A stretch of 64,000 nt of DNA from Typha latifolia (lineage: Eukaryota > Streptophyta > Magnoliopsida > Poales > Typhaceae), in assembly GCA_019914945.1 (NCBI GenBank), contig CM034101.1:8381188-8445187 (forward strand), written 5' to 3'. The first letter of the stretch is position 1. The number at the start of each line of letters is the position of its first letter. The translations under genes and the position numbers were made by a program. Positions 55,046 to 64,000 of the stretch are shown here, piece by piece. Below the pieces are notes generated by a model, which worked only from the letters and a program-made list of their open reading frames with translations, made no database searches and was not told the DNA's origin.

Positions 55046-56127
55046 TGTTAGGTTTTTAATTGTTGGCAATTGTGTATAAAATATTCTAAGTGTATTTTTA
55101 CATGTATATGAGCTTTACTCAAGTCTAGAATATCTCTGGTGTGAAGAATTGCAAGATCATTGGAGAAAAGTCGTCGCGTTCACACCGCGTTCACAAACGC
55201 GTTCGAACGCGAAATCTGCGTTCACACAGACAGAGAGCCGCGTTCACAAATGCGTTCGAACGCGGGCACTGCGTTCACACAGACCGAGAGCCGCGTTCAC
55301 AAACGCATTCGAACGCGGGCACTACGTTCACACAGACCGAGAGCAGCGTTCACAAACGCGTTCAAACGCGGGTACTACGTTCACACAAACCGAGAGCAGC
55401 GTTCAAAAACGCGTTCGAACGCGGGTACTGCGTTTACACAGACTGAGAGCAGTGTTCACAAACGCGTTCGAACGTAACCTGAAGAATTCAAGCTGTTGCG
55501 TTCGAACGCACTTGTGCCCGTTTGAACGCACCTGAGATCAAGTGAGGCCGTTCGAACGCACACAAGCTGCGTTCGAACGCACCTATGAAGTTTGCAATTT
55601 ATTGGATTTTCGTGAGTACGAATATAACTTGGATTTGGCTCTATCTTGGAGATGATATATAAGGATAGTGTTGCCCTAACTTGTGGGTAGTTGAAGAAGC
55701 ATTATTGAAGGAGACTTCTTGAGGCTACATCGGTTCTTCAACTCACAAGGCTCTTCTCATCTACAAATCTTAATCCTTCGTCTTAAGGGCTATCAAGACG
55801 AAAGATCAATCTCAAGGGTTACTGAGATTGGACTTCAATCACGAGAAGCAGTGAATCGTGGGTTCTAGCGAGCAAGACTGAGTGGAACAAAGTCGTTTTG
55901 ATCGACGGGTTGTTTTGTGAGTCAGTCTTGTAACTGCTACTATTCTAGTGATTGGTTTTGATCCGAATTTGGATTAGTGATTTTTTCCCGTTTGGGTTTT
56001 TCCACGTTAAAATCTTGGCATACATCTATGCGTTCGTTTTTAATATTTCGTCTAATGTTTACTTAAGCAAACGAAAAATATCATTGCCTAGTGTTTAGAT
56101 ACATACGTGTGTCTAGGGGTTATTTCA
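55046..56127 (+). mobile_element. Solo copia LTR nested in copia copy 2
   Basis: TGTTAGGTTTTTAATTG ... TTATTTCA, 1082 bp, with a perfect AAATT duplication (55041-55045 and 56128-56132). The empty site GCTTGCAAATTAAAT is seen at about 46445-46462 in copy 1. Confidence 0.92.
55190..55480 (+). repeat. 53 bp minisatellite in copia LTR
   Basis: About 5.5 units, with centres TCGAACG (or TCAAACG) at 55203, 55256, 55309, 55362, 55415 and 55468. Same unit as 18110-18400. Confidence 0.92.
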
Positions 56128-56132
56128 AAATT

Positions 56133-57281
56133 AAATTTTTTTTTTAATGTTTGTGAATATCTTTTTGCACATTGTTTGATATGTACTACAAGAAAAGGGC
56201 TACCTACTCATGTGTGAAAGCCAACATTGCACCTATTTTTTTTTTTTTAAAAATACACGAAAAATTCCTGTTATGTTATGGAGAATAAGTCGAAAAGTGC
56301 AAAATTTCAATACTAAGTCGGTTTGACTACCGTGTTGCATCATTGTTTATATAGGAAAGTTTGTTTAAGAACATTGGTTCATGTTATATATGCTCATCTT
56401 GCATATGCGTATCGTTATGATCAATCAAGATTAATTTAATTTTGAGTGATGCATTAGAATTGATTATAATATACTTTTGATGATTTGATTGATCTGTGTA
56501 TGACTTATTTCATTTGATTGTTATATTCTATGTCTTGAATATATTTTGAATTTCTAGAAGTGCATCTCCAAAGTCTATTGATCTTGATTGATTTCGTGCG
56601 GTTTCAAGTTTTGATCACGTTAAAGTTAATATCTTGATGTTTCTTGTGCGATTGAACGTGATATCTTAGATTTTTCAAGTGAAAGATGGATTTCACTTAG
56701 GGTCTTCATGGTTTCTAGAATTTTTGGATTTCTTGTTATTTTTTTGTATGCTTTGGGCATATGTTGAATCTTGCGACTTTTTTCCTTCTCTAGAATGCCT
56801 AAAAAAAAAAGCTACAGTTACTAAGAAACCAAGGCTGCCTTTGTCACATACCTCGACTCTGTGTTGACGATTCTTCATTGTCAGTTCCCTCCGAGTTCCT
56901 AGTCTTTGGCATTTGTGTCAAAAAGAGGGAGAGTGTGTAGTGTGTGGTGTGTGGTGTGTGGTGAGTTTAGACGCGAGTTTAAAATTTCGGAGTTTACTGG
57001 TGTAGGGGGAGTGTTGGCATAGGGAGAGTTTATTAGAGTTTACTAGTTTATGTTTACTGCATAATAACTTTTCTTAAATACTTTTGAACTTATGCTTGCT
57101 TGATAACTTGTGTTTAGATTGTTATTCATTTCAAGTTATTTTCACTTGATCTTGGATTGGTATATTTTTATTATTTGCAGATATTGAAGTGCGAAATTTT
57201 TTAGACTTGTTGAATGCTCATTTTGAATTCTTTGTAATATCTAGTCTACTTGTTTTGTCACAAATTGCCAAAGGGGGAGAT
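56133..57281 (+). pseudogene. copia copy 2 spacer and env-like remnant
   Basis: It matches 46460-48935 of copy 1 but lacks the internal TTCGAACG cluster and most of the env-like ORF. The ATG at 56794 (MPKKK..., broken by an extra A) is followed after about 60 bases, at CACATACCTCG, by the end of the ORF region (ACTCTGTGTTG). The polypurine tract CCAAAGGGGGAGAT ends at 57281. Confidence 0.8.
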
Positions 57282-57516
57282 TGTTAGGTTTTAATTGTTG
57301 GCAATTGTGTACAAAATATTCTAAGTGTATTTTTTACATGTATATGAATTTTACACAAGTCTAGAAAATATCTGGTTTGAAGAATTGCAAAATTATTGGA
57401 GCAAAGTTGATGAGATCAAGTCATGCCGAACGCACCCGGGTCGCGTTCGAATGCACCAACGAAGTTTGAAAATCTTGGACATTCGTGAGTACGGATAAGA
57501 TTTGGATTTGGCTCTA
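57282..57516 (+). mobile_element. 3' LTR of copia copy 2, left part
   Basis: It starts TGTTAGGTTTTAATTG after the polypurine tract. The minisatellite is deleted completely (GGAGCAAAGTTGATGAGATC). It is interrupted after CTCTA (57512-57516) by the complete gypsy A element. Confidence 0.9.
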
Positions 57517-57623
57517 TGATACGATTCGGACTTCACCGACGTCGTCTCGAGCATTGATTCACTTTAGTAGTGTTTTTATTTTATGTTTTAGTGTTTAATT
57601 TCCAATAAAATAAGTTTTCTGTA

Positions 57624-57865
57624 AGTCGCGTTCGAACGCGGGTGGAGTGAGTTCGAACGCGGTTTGTGAACGGGGTTGTGAACGTGGTGAAGAGAATGTA
57701 CTGTGCGTTCGAACGCACTGTGAACGCCTGCATCGCATTCGCAAATACCGACAGGCGCGTTTGATCACGCGTTCGAACGCCTGTATCGCGTTCGCAAATC
57801 CAGAAGAACGAACTCGGTGCGTTCGGACGCGGTCGGGCGAGTTCGAACGCGGTCGACGGAAATTG
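57624..57865 (+). promoter_or_regulatory. TTCGAACGC palindrome cluster in LTR-A U3
   Basis: Perfect GCGTTCGAACGC at 57628-57639 and a perfect 16 bp palindrome GTGCGTTCGAACGCAC at 57703-57718, plus at least five near copies and the linked word TGCATCGCATTCGCAAATAC. The cluster ends about 35 bases before the TATA box. Confidence 0.8.
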
Positions 57866-57899
57866 TGTTTTTAGGGTCAATTTGAGTTGTTTGTTAGCC

Positions 57900-57906
57900 T
57901 ATAAAA
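57900..57906 (+). promoter_or_regulatory. TATA box of 5' LTR-A
   Basis: TATAAAA within TTAGCCTATAAAAGGAT, conserved in the 3' LTR at 62247-62253. Confidence 0.75.
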
Positions 57907-58446
57907 GGATTTGGTAGGCAACCAAATTGATTATTGATTATTGAGTTTTGCCTTGCCTCCTTCATCTTCTTCGCTCCCATTCTATCAATCCCCGACGACG
58001 TCGCTTCTAACCTCCCTCGTCCGGCTAATCACCCTAGTCCCTTAGGGGTGGCCCTCTTCTCCCCCTTCGTCCAATCTATCCCACACTTGCCCTAATCCTT
58101 CCATCAACCACAACCCTTCCACCATCACTTTTCTCCGGTGCCACCACATTAACGCCGGTCCTCCACCAACCATCATTACCTAGGATCTCGTGCCTCCATC
58201 CACGAATCCAAAACAGAGCATCCTGATGTTCGTCCACTAAACGGACGGTATCTCGAGATCCACTGATTCGCCTCAAACATGATTTGTTGGAAAGCTCTTT
58301 TCTAGGGCGACAATATAGCAAAATTTCACATCGATCCAACGGCGGAATATTTCGGGATCTTATTTCAAAGTTCTGTGCCAGATGTAGTCTAGATCAAGAA
58401 TTGGAAGAGATCGACCCTTCACCAAAAAGGCGTGATCGTATCAAGC

Positions 58447-58460
58447 TGGTATTAGAGCCA
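58447..58460 (+). promoter_or_regulatory. PBS of the gypsy A element
   Basis: TGGTATTAGAGCCA, three bases after the LTR end, complementary in type to initiator-Met tRNA. Confidence 0.85.
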
Positions 58461-58484
58461 CCGTTCCTCGGACAAGCGCTTCCA

Positions 58485-59560
58485 ATGACGACAACCAGAT
58501 CCATGGTTGCACGGCGAGATGATGAAGAAGAGATTCTCCCAATAGAGGAGGGAGAAACGATTGCAGGGACTCCCACCCGTGGAACCGCCAGATCTAATCA
58601 GAATACGGAAGAACCTAGAGTTCAAGCCGTGTTGGGGTCTCTTTCAGAGCAAATGGCCATCAACAACCAGATGATGATGGAGATGATGCGGAAACTACGG
58701 GCAACAAGGGAAGCAATGGCGAACGGGAAAGCACCATCGACCCCACGACGCGAGTCCACCCCCTTGAACCCACCGCCACCGGTTCAGCCTTTGCAACCAA
58801 AAGAGACGCTGCTACCACCACCCTATGGGCAGAGGTAAGCAAGGATGGTTACACCAGGTCCAGTTGCAGGTGAACCCATCCGACGGGTGAACCACTATGG
58901 AGATCGCCTTGGAGATCAAGATCCGTGGGCAGGTCAATACGATCCGGAACCACAACAATTTAATCAAACCCGAAGGAGGGATCATCAACCCTTCATGGTG
59001 CATCCTCCCCCGGTTAGACAAGGACATGATCCGTAACGAGACAATGGCATCCGTAGACAAGTCGTGCGTCTCGAATTCCCCAAGTTCAAAGGTGGCGACC
59101 CGATCGATTGGTTGTATAGGGCGGAGCAATTCTTTGCATACCAAGGAACGGCGGAAGAGTACAAGGTGACGCTTGTGAGCTTCCACCTCGAGGATGCGGC
59201 GCTTCATTGGTTTCGAGCAGCCAATGCCACTGAGGCTATCGAAACTTGGGCTGAATTTTGCGCCGATATCACACGGCGATTTGGAGCATCGGGATATGAA
59301 GACTTTGATGCTCTCCTCTCAAAGATGGTGCAAAAGACCACAGTTGGGTCATACCAAGAAGAATTTGAGAGGATTAGTAGCCGATGTCATCCACCATGGA
59401 CGGATCAGCAACTTCGCAGCACCTTCATCTCCGGGCTGCGGGGTGACATACAAGCCGATGTGAAGGCCTTAAGGCCTAGAACCTTAGAGGAGGCCTTCGA
59501 AGATGCGGTGCTTATGGAAGACAAACATAGGGCCATGAAGATACACCTGAAGCAGAGTTG
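58485..59560 (+). pseudogene. gypsy A gag
   Basis: ATG 58485 (MTTTRSMVARRDDEEE...). N-terminal acidic and Pro-rich parts, then the gag domain: LEFPKFKGGDPIDWLYRAEQ, FHLEDAALHWFRAAN, FGASGYEDFDALLSKM, SYQEEFERISSRCHPPW, FISGLRGDIQADVKALRP. In-frame stops at 58836-58838 and 59034-59036 interrupt it, and a one-base shift near 59558 moves reading into the next frame. Confidence 0.9.
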
Positions 59561-60366
59561 GATAAGCCAAGGAAGCCGCAATCAAGCTCAACCAAACATA
59601 GCGGCGGGAAATATATCGGAGTACCAAGGGTTGCTGCTACAGTGGTAACTCCTCGAGCACCCTTGAAGCCATCCCAAGATGTGAAGTATGCACCTAGAGG
59701 TCCGGGACGAGCACTCACACCAGCCCAAGTAGAAGAAAGAAGAGCCAAGGGCCTATGCTTCCGTTGCGATGAGAAGTTTGTACCCGGGCATCGCTGCGGT
59801 AAACCGATGGGATTGGTGATGCTAATCGATGGATTGGAGGAAGCGGAGGACGAGTTTGCAGCTGAAGGTGTAGATGTGGCTGGACATCAAGGAGAAGAAG
59901 CTAAGGAGCAACCCGTGGAGGACACGATAGCCGAAATCTCCCTCCACGCCTATTCGGGGACAGCTACGCCAAAGACCTTGCGGGTGAACGGGGTAGTCAA
60001 GAAAACCACAGTGAGAATCTTGATTGACACCGGGTCCACCCACAACTTCATTGACAAGAGGCTCCTTAGGAAGATTGGGCTCGAATCGGCACCCACGGAA
60101 GGGTTCGATGTGACGATCGGAGATGGCACCACATTGCGAGCAGATTCTATTTGTGGAGGTGCGGAATTGAAGGTGTAAGGCCAAACTTTCACATTGGATC
60201 TTTATCTGTTGGCCTTGTAATGTGCCGATATTGTTTTGGGGACCCAATGGCTTCGAAGCTTGGGGCCCGTGACATTTGATTTTACAAGCCTCACATTGAC
60301 GTTTTGGAGAAATGACAAGAGAGTGCTGCTAGATGGAAGCCAACCGCTACTTGAACTTCCAAATGA
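59558..60366 (+). pseudogene. gypsy A CCHC knuckle and protease
   Basis: TPAQVEERRAKGLCFRCDEK leads into a CX2CX4HX4C knuckle (CFRCDEKFVPGHRC). An acidic linker follows, then aspartic protease RILIDTGSTHNFIDKRL with an intact D-T-G, IGDGTTLRADSICGGAELKV, a TAA stop (60176-60178), a second TAA near 60219 and VLGTQWLRSLGPVTFDF. Comparison with 39350 and 39300 shows both stops are CAA-to-TAA (C-to-T). Confidence 0.9.
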
Positions 60367-61837
60367 AGGGGTCGCAAGGGAGCTCGCTTCTTTCTCGGCG
60401 CCCACCTTTCCTTTCTTCTCATATCTGCGGAGAGCTAGTGCAGAGGATAGTGAGCTGGTCCAACTCATGGAGGAGTTGAGAGAGAACCCCTCAAGCCACC
60501 CCGAGCACGAGGAGCGCGATGGGTTAGTACTAGAGTGCGGGCGAATCAAGGTACCCCGGAACGAAGAGCTACGGAGACTATTGATGGCACACTTCCATGA
60601 TACTCCTATAGCAGGGCATGAAGGGGTATTACGTACCTACAAGCGGCTGGCCCAAAACTATATATGGACAGCAATGAAGACGGACGTGAAGAAGTATGTG
60701 CGTGAATGTCAAATCTACCAATGAGTCAAATCGGAGGCACTCAAGCCTAGCGGGCTGCTACAACCACTACCTATACCAGAGCGTATTTGGGAGGATATCT
60801 CCATGGACTTCATCGAGGGGCTGCCGGAGGTTCGGGGACAATCGATGGTGTTTGTTGTGGTGGATAGACTGAGCAAATATGCTCATTTCATAACATTGTC
60901 TCACCCGTTTTCAGCAAAAAGGGTTGCTGAAATTTTTGTTCGGGAAGTGGCACGCTTGCATGGGATGCCTAGGACGATCGTGTCAGACCGGGATCGCATC
61001 TTTATCAGTGAGTTTTGGTTCGAGTTCTTCAGATTGCAAGGGACTCAAATCAACCTGAGTTCAGCTTATCACCCCGAGACGGATGGCCAAACCGAGGTGG
61101 TGAATCGCGGACTGGAGCAATACTTGCGATGCTTTGTGGCGGAACGACCAAAGGATTGGGTCAAATTCCTTCCATGGGCTGAGTGGTCATACAATACTGC
61201 TCATCACTCTAGCATCGGCATGACCCCCTTTGAGGCGGTTTATGGGCGCACTCCCCCTGTCTTGCGTGCCTATGACAGACTCGCGACGGCGGATAGGACC
61301 GAGCTTGACTTGGAGCTTGCTGATCGAGATGAAACATTGAGACTGCTCAAGACTCACCTAGCCACAGCCCAAAACTGCATGAAGCAAACTCATGACAAAG
61401 GCCGACGTGAGCAAGAATTTGATGTGGATCAATTGGTGTTCGTTCGAGCTCAACCGTATCGACAATCCACATTGAGACCAATTTTGAACCAAAAGTTGGG
61501 TTACAAGTACTACGGTCTGTACCGAGTGCTACAACGAATCGGTCCAGTAGCTTACCGGTTGGACCTACCTGAAGGAACCAGGATACATCCGGTCTTCCAC
61601 GTATCAGCATTGAATGCCCAAATCGGGCCTAACCATGTGGTGGGTTCGGCCTTACCCGAACTAATGGAGGAGGATGGCCCCACTGAACCGGTCCGAGTAT
61701 TAGGCCGCAGAAGAATACGCCATGGGATCAGATTAGAGACTGAAGTGCTAATTGAGTGGCTGGGCAAATCTACTGACGAGTCTACCTGGGAGCTAGAGTC
61801 AGTTATCATGGATCGCTTTCCAAACTTCAAACCTTGA
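60367..61837 (+). pseudogene. gypsy A integrase and chromodomain-like C-terminus
   Basis: The linker ARELASFSAPTFPFFSYLRR joins directly to protease. HHCC zinc finger (HFHDTPIAGHEGV ... CQIYQ, last Cys changed to Tyr), TGA at 60722-60724 (CGA-to-TGA against 38795), then an open 344-codon frame 60803-61837: MDFIEGLPEV, SDRDRIFISEF and DGQTEVVNRGLEQ (catalytic D, D, E all present), GYKYYGLYRVLQRIGPVAYR, IHPVFHVSALNAQIGP and VLIEWLGKSTDESTWELE (chromodomain-like). Integrase would insert the cDNA and the tail would guide target choice. Confidence 0.92.
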
Positions 61838-61864
61838 GAACAAGGTTGCAGAAGCGTGGTGGAT

Positions 61865-62801
61865 TGATACGATTCGGACTTCATCGACGTCGTCTCGAGC
61901 ATGGATTCACTTTAGGAGTGTTTTTATTTCATGTTTTAGTGTATATTTCCATTAAAATAAGTTTTCTGTAAGTCACGTTCGAACGCGGGTAGAGTGAGTT
62001 CGAACGCGGTTTGTAAACGGGGTTGTGAACGTGGTGAAGAGAATGTACTGTGCGTTCGAACGCACTGTGAACGCTTGCATCGCGTTCACAAATACCGACA
62101 GGCGCGTTCGATCGCGCGTTCGAACGCCTGTATCGCGTTCGCAAATCCAGAAGATCGAACTCGATGCGTTCGAACGCGGTCGGGCGAGTTCGAACGCGGT
62201 CGACGAAAATTATGTTTTTAGGGTTAATTTGAGTTGTTGGTTAGCCTATAAAAGGATGTGGTAGGAAACCAAATTGATTATTGATTATTGAGATTGAGTT
62301 TTGCCTTGCCTCCTTCGTCTTCTTCACTCCCGTTCTATCAATCCCCGGCGACGCCGCTTCTAACCTCCCTCGTCCGGCTAATCACCCTAGTCCCTTAGGG
62401 GTGGCCCTCTTCTCCCCCTTCGTCCAATCTATCCCACACTTGCCCTAATCCTTCCATCAACCACAACCCTTCCACCATCACTTTTCTCCGGTGCCACCAC
62501 ATTAACGCCAGTCCTCCACCAACCATCATTACCTAGGATCTCGTGCCTCCATCCACGAATCCAAAACAGAGCATCCTGATGTTCGTCCACTAAACGGACG
62601 GTATCTCGAGATCCACACCTCCGATTCGCCTAAAACTTGATTTGTTGGAAAGCACGTTTCTAAGGCGACAACATATCAAAATTTCACATCGATGCAACAG
62701 CGAAATATTTCGGGATCTTTTTTCAAAGTTCCGTGCCAGATCTAGTCCAGATCAAGAATTGGAAGAGATCAACCCTTCACCAAAAAGGCGTGATCGTATC
62801 A
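61865..62801 (+). mobile_element. 3' LTR-A
   Basis: It starts TGATACGATTCGG after GAAGCGTGGTGGAT and ends GTGATCGTATCA. 937 bp against 927 bp for the 5' LTR. Confidence 0.95.
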
Positions 62802-63468
62802 CTCTATTTTGTACTTTCGTGAGTACGGATAAGTTTAGGATTTGGCTCTATCTTGTACCTTCGTGAGTACGGATAATATTTGGATTTGGCTCTATATTGT
62901 AATTTCGTGTGTACGGATAAGACTTGGATTTGGCTCTATCTTATACTTTCGTGAGTACGGATAAGACTTGGATTTGACTCTATCTTGGAGATCATATATA
63001 AGGATTGTGATGCCCTATCTCTAGGATGGTTGAAGAAGCATTATTGAAGGAAACTTCTTGATGCTACATCGGTTCTTCAACTATCATGGTTCCACTCATC
63101 TACAAAACTTAATCTTTCGTCTTAAGGGCTATCTAAACGAAAGATCAATCTCGAGGGCTATTGAGATTGGACTTCAATCACGAGAAGCAGTGATTTGTGG
63201 GTTCTAGCGATCAAGACTAAGAGGAACAAAGTCATTTGGATCGACGAGTTGTTTTGTGAGTCAGTCTTGTAACTGCTACTATTCTAGTGATTGGTTTTGA
63301 TCCGAGTTTGGATCCGTGGTTTTTTCCCGTTTGGGTTTTTCCACGTTAAAATCTTAGCGTTCATCTCTACTTTCGTTCTTAATATTTCTACGGACTTTTA
63401 CTTAAGCGAACGAGTGATATCATTGCCTAGTATTTAGATACATATTTGTGTCTAGGTTTTTTTTTCCA
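62802..63468 (+). mobile_element. 3' LTR of copia copy 2, right part
   Basis: It resumes at the CTCTA duplication, includes a four-unit array (62809-62984) and the TATA box (ATCATATATAAGG near 62990-63003), and ends TTTTTTCCA at 63468. The next bases are gypsy integrase, so this copia copy was itself inserted in, or joined to, a gypsy pol. Confidence 0.88.
62809..62984 (+). repeat. 4 x 44 bp tandem repeat in copia LTR U3
   Basis: Units start at 62809, 62853, 62897 and 62941, each containing TTCGTGAGTACGGATAA and GGATTTGGCTCTAT. A fifth partial unit precedes the gypsy A insertion (57479-57516). Copia LTRs at 17964 and 48936 have one unit. Confidence 0.95.
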
Positions 63469-64000
63469 GTGTATTTATGAGTGACTTTTGGATGGAATTT
63501 TTCATATTACAAGGGATTCAATTGAACTTCAGTTTGGTCTACTATCCACAGACCTATCCACAGACGGTCGGCCAAACTGAGGTGGTCAATCGAGGCATTG
63601 AGTAATACTTGAGGTGATTTGTTATAGAGATGCTGAGATGATGATTGGAGTTCCTACCATGGGCGGAGTGGTTTTACAACACTGCCTACCACAACAACAT
63701 TGGTATGACTCCGTTTGATGTGGTGTATGGGCGCATGGCTCCAACATTACACGCTTATGACCTAGTGTAATCTGCAGATCGGACAGAGGTAGACTTAGCT
63801 TTGATGGATAGAGACACCATATTGAGGAGGTTGTGTGCACATCTTAAAGTTGATAAAAACTGCATGAAGCAAGTTTATGATCGCAGCCATCTAGAGCAGA
63901 AGTTCGACAGCAATAGTTAAGTGTTCGTGAGGGTGCAACCGTACTGACAGGTGACCTTGCGTATGATGCAAAACTAAAAGTTAGCAAATCACTACTTCGA
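63469..64000 (+). pseudogene. gypsy integrase remnant (runs off the window)
   Basis: VFMSDFWMEFFILQGIQLNF, a 12-base direct duplication (CTATCCACAGAC at 63550-63573), GQTEVVNRGIE, LEFLPWAEWFYNTAYHNNIG, MTPFDVVYGRM and the RTEVDLALMDRDTILRRL linker. Several stops. The first part of the integrase core is absent, and the copia LTR abuts it. Confidence 0.85.

Larger units (their letters stand above)
57517..58443 (+). mobile_element. 5' LTR-A
   Basis: TGATACGATTCGG ... GGCGTGATCGTATCA, with 8 bp inverted ends TGATACGA/TCGTATCA. U3 motif cluster 57624-57865, TATA box 57900-57906, TC-rich leader to about 58200. Confidence 0.95.
57517..62801 (+). mobile_element. gypsy family A element with both LTRs and TSD
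   Basis: 5285 bp. The 5' LTR is 57517-58443 and the 3' LTR 61865-62801. Perfect CTCTA duplication (57512-57516 and 62802-62806). PBS at 58447-58460. The internal order is gag, CCHC knuckle, protease, integrase, chromodomain-like end. There is no reverse transcriptase and no RNase H. The LTRs differ at several per cent of sites in the first 140 bases, so it is not recent. It is chromovirus-like by its C-terminus. Confidence 0.95.

Noticed and set aside
57624..57865. TTCGAA palindromes as heat-shock elements
   Set aside because: Heat-shock elements need TTC and GAA units separated by two bases. Here TTC and GAA are adjacent, and the conserved part extends to GCG on both sides.

Overview
This 64 kb window is plant nuclear DNA. 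It holds only two host-type genes, and almost everything else is layered LTR retrotransposons. The strong 5'-to-3' GC fall inside the pentatricopeptide gene, the GC-rich intronless DnaJ gene, the chromovirus-type Ty3/gypsy and Sirevirus-type Ty1/copia elements and two hAT-type MITEs suggest a commelinid-like monocot. The species cannot be named from the sequence.

Layout. 1-1902: minus-strand gypsy gag remnant between LTR pieces. 2114-3802: PLS/E-class PPR gene (At2g21090-like) with an early stop in its C-terminal E region. 5371-5950: hAT MITE. 5979-6858: LTR-C. 7737-16480: degraded gypsy family B copy, split by a 3.1 kb TGTAAC-type solo LTR and by solo LTRs of its own family. 16481-24090: long-LTR element with a non-coding, C-poor interior, whose 5' LTR carries two solo LTRs of other families 18 bp apart. 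24091-30525: gypsy A and B fragments with more TGTAAC LTRs. 31362-34989: two LTR-C solo LTRs flank the second host gene, a plastid-targeted DnaJ11-like protein (33234-33770). 35065-35582: second hAT MITE. 36293-43075: minus-strand gypsy A and D remnants. 43076-49733: Sirevirus-like copia with pol, an env-like ORF and a 3' LTR, split by a gypsy A LTR. 49734-53865: gypsy B pieces. 53866-63468: second copia copy, its 3' LTR split by the most complete element here, a gypsy A copy at 57517-62801 with two LTRs and a CTCTA target duplication. 63469-64000: gypsy integrase remnant.

For convenience the LTR families are called A, B, C, D (gypsy), copia (Sirevirus-like) and TGTAAC. These are local labels. 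Insertion order can be read from target-site duplications and from empty sites preserved in paralogous copies.

Two patterns stand out. First, a module built on the palindrome GCGTTCGAACGC and its CpG-decayed variants sits just upstream of the TATA box in LTRs of gypsy families A-D and of the unrelated copia family, and again inside the copia element upstream of its env-like ORF. Second, all three gypsy A copies with coding sequence have the same architecture: gag/protease joined directly to integrase, with no reverse transcriptase or RNase H. That suggests an RT-less lineage mobilised in trans.
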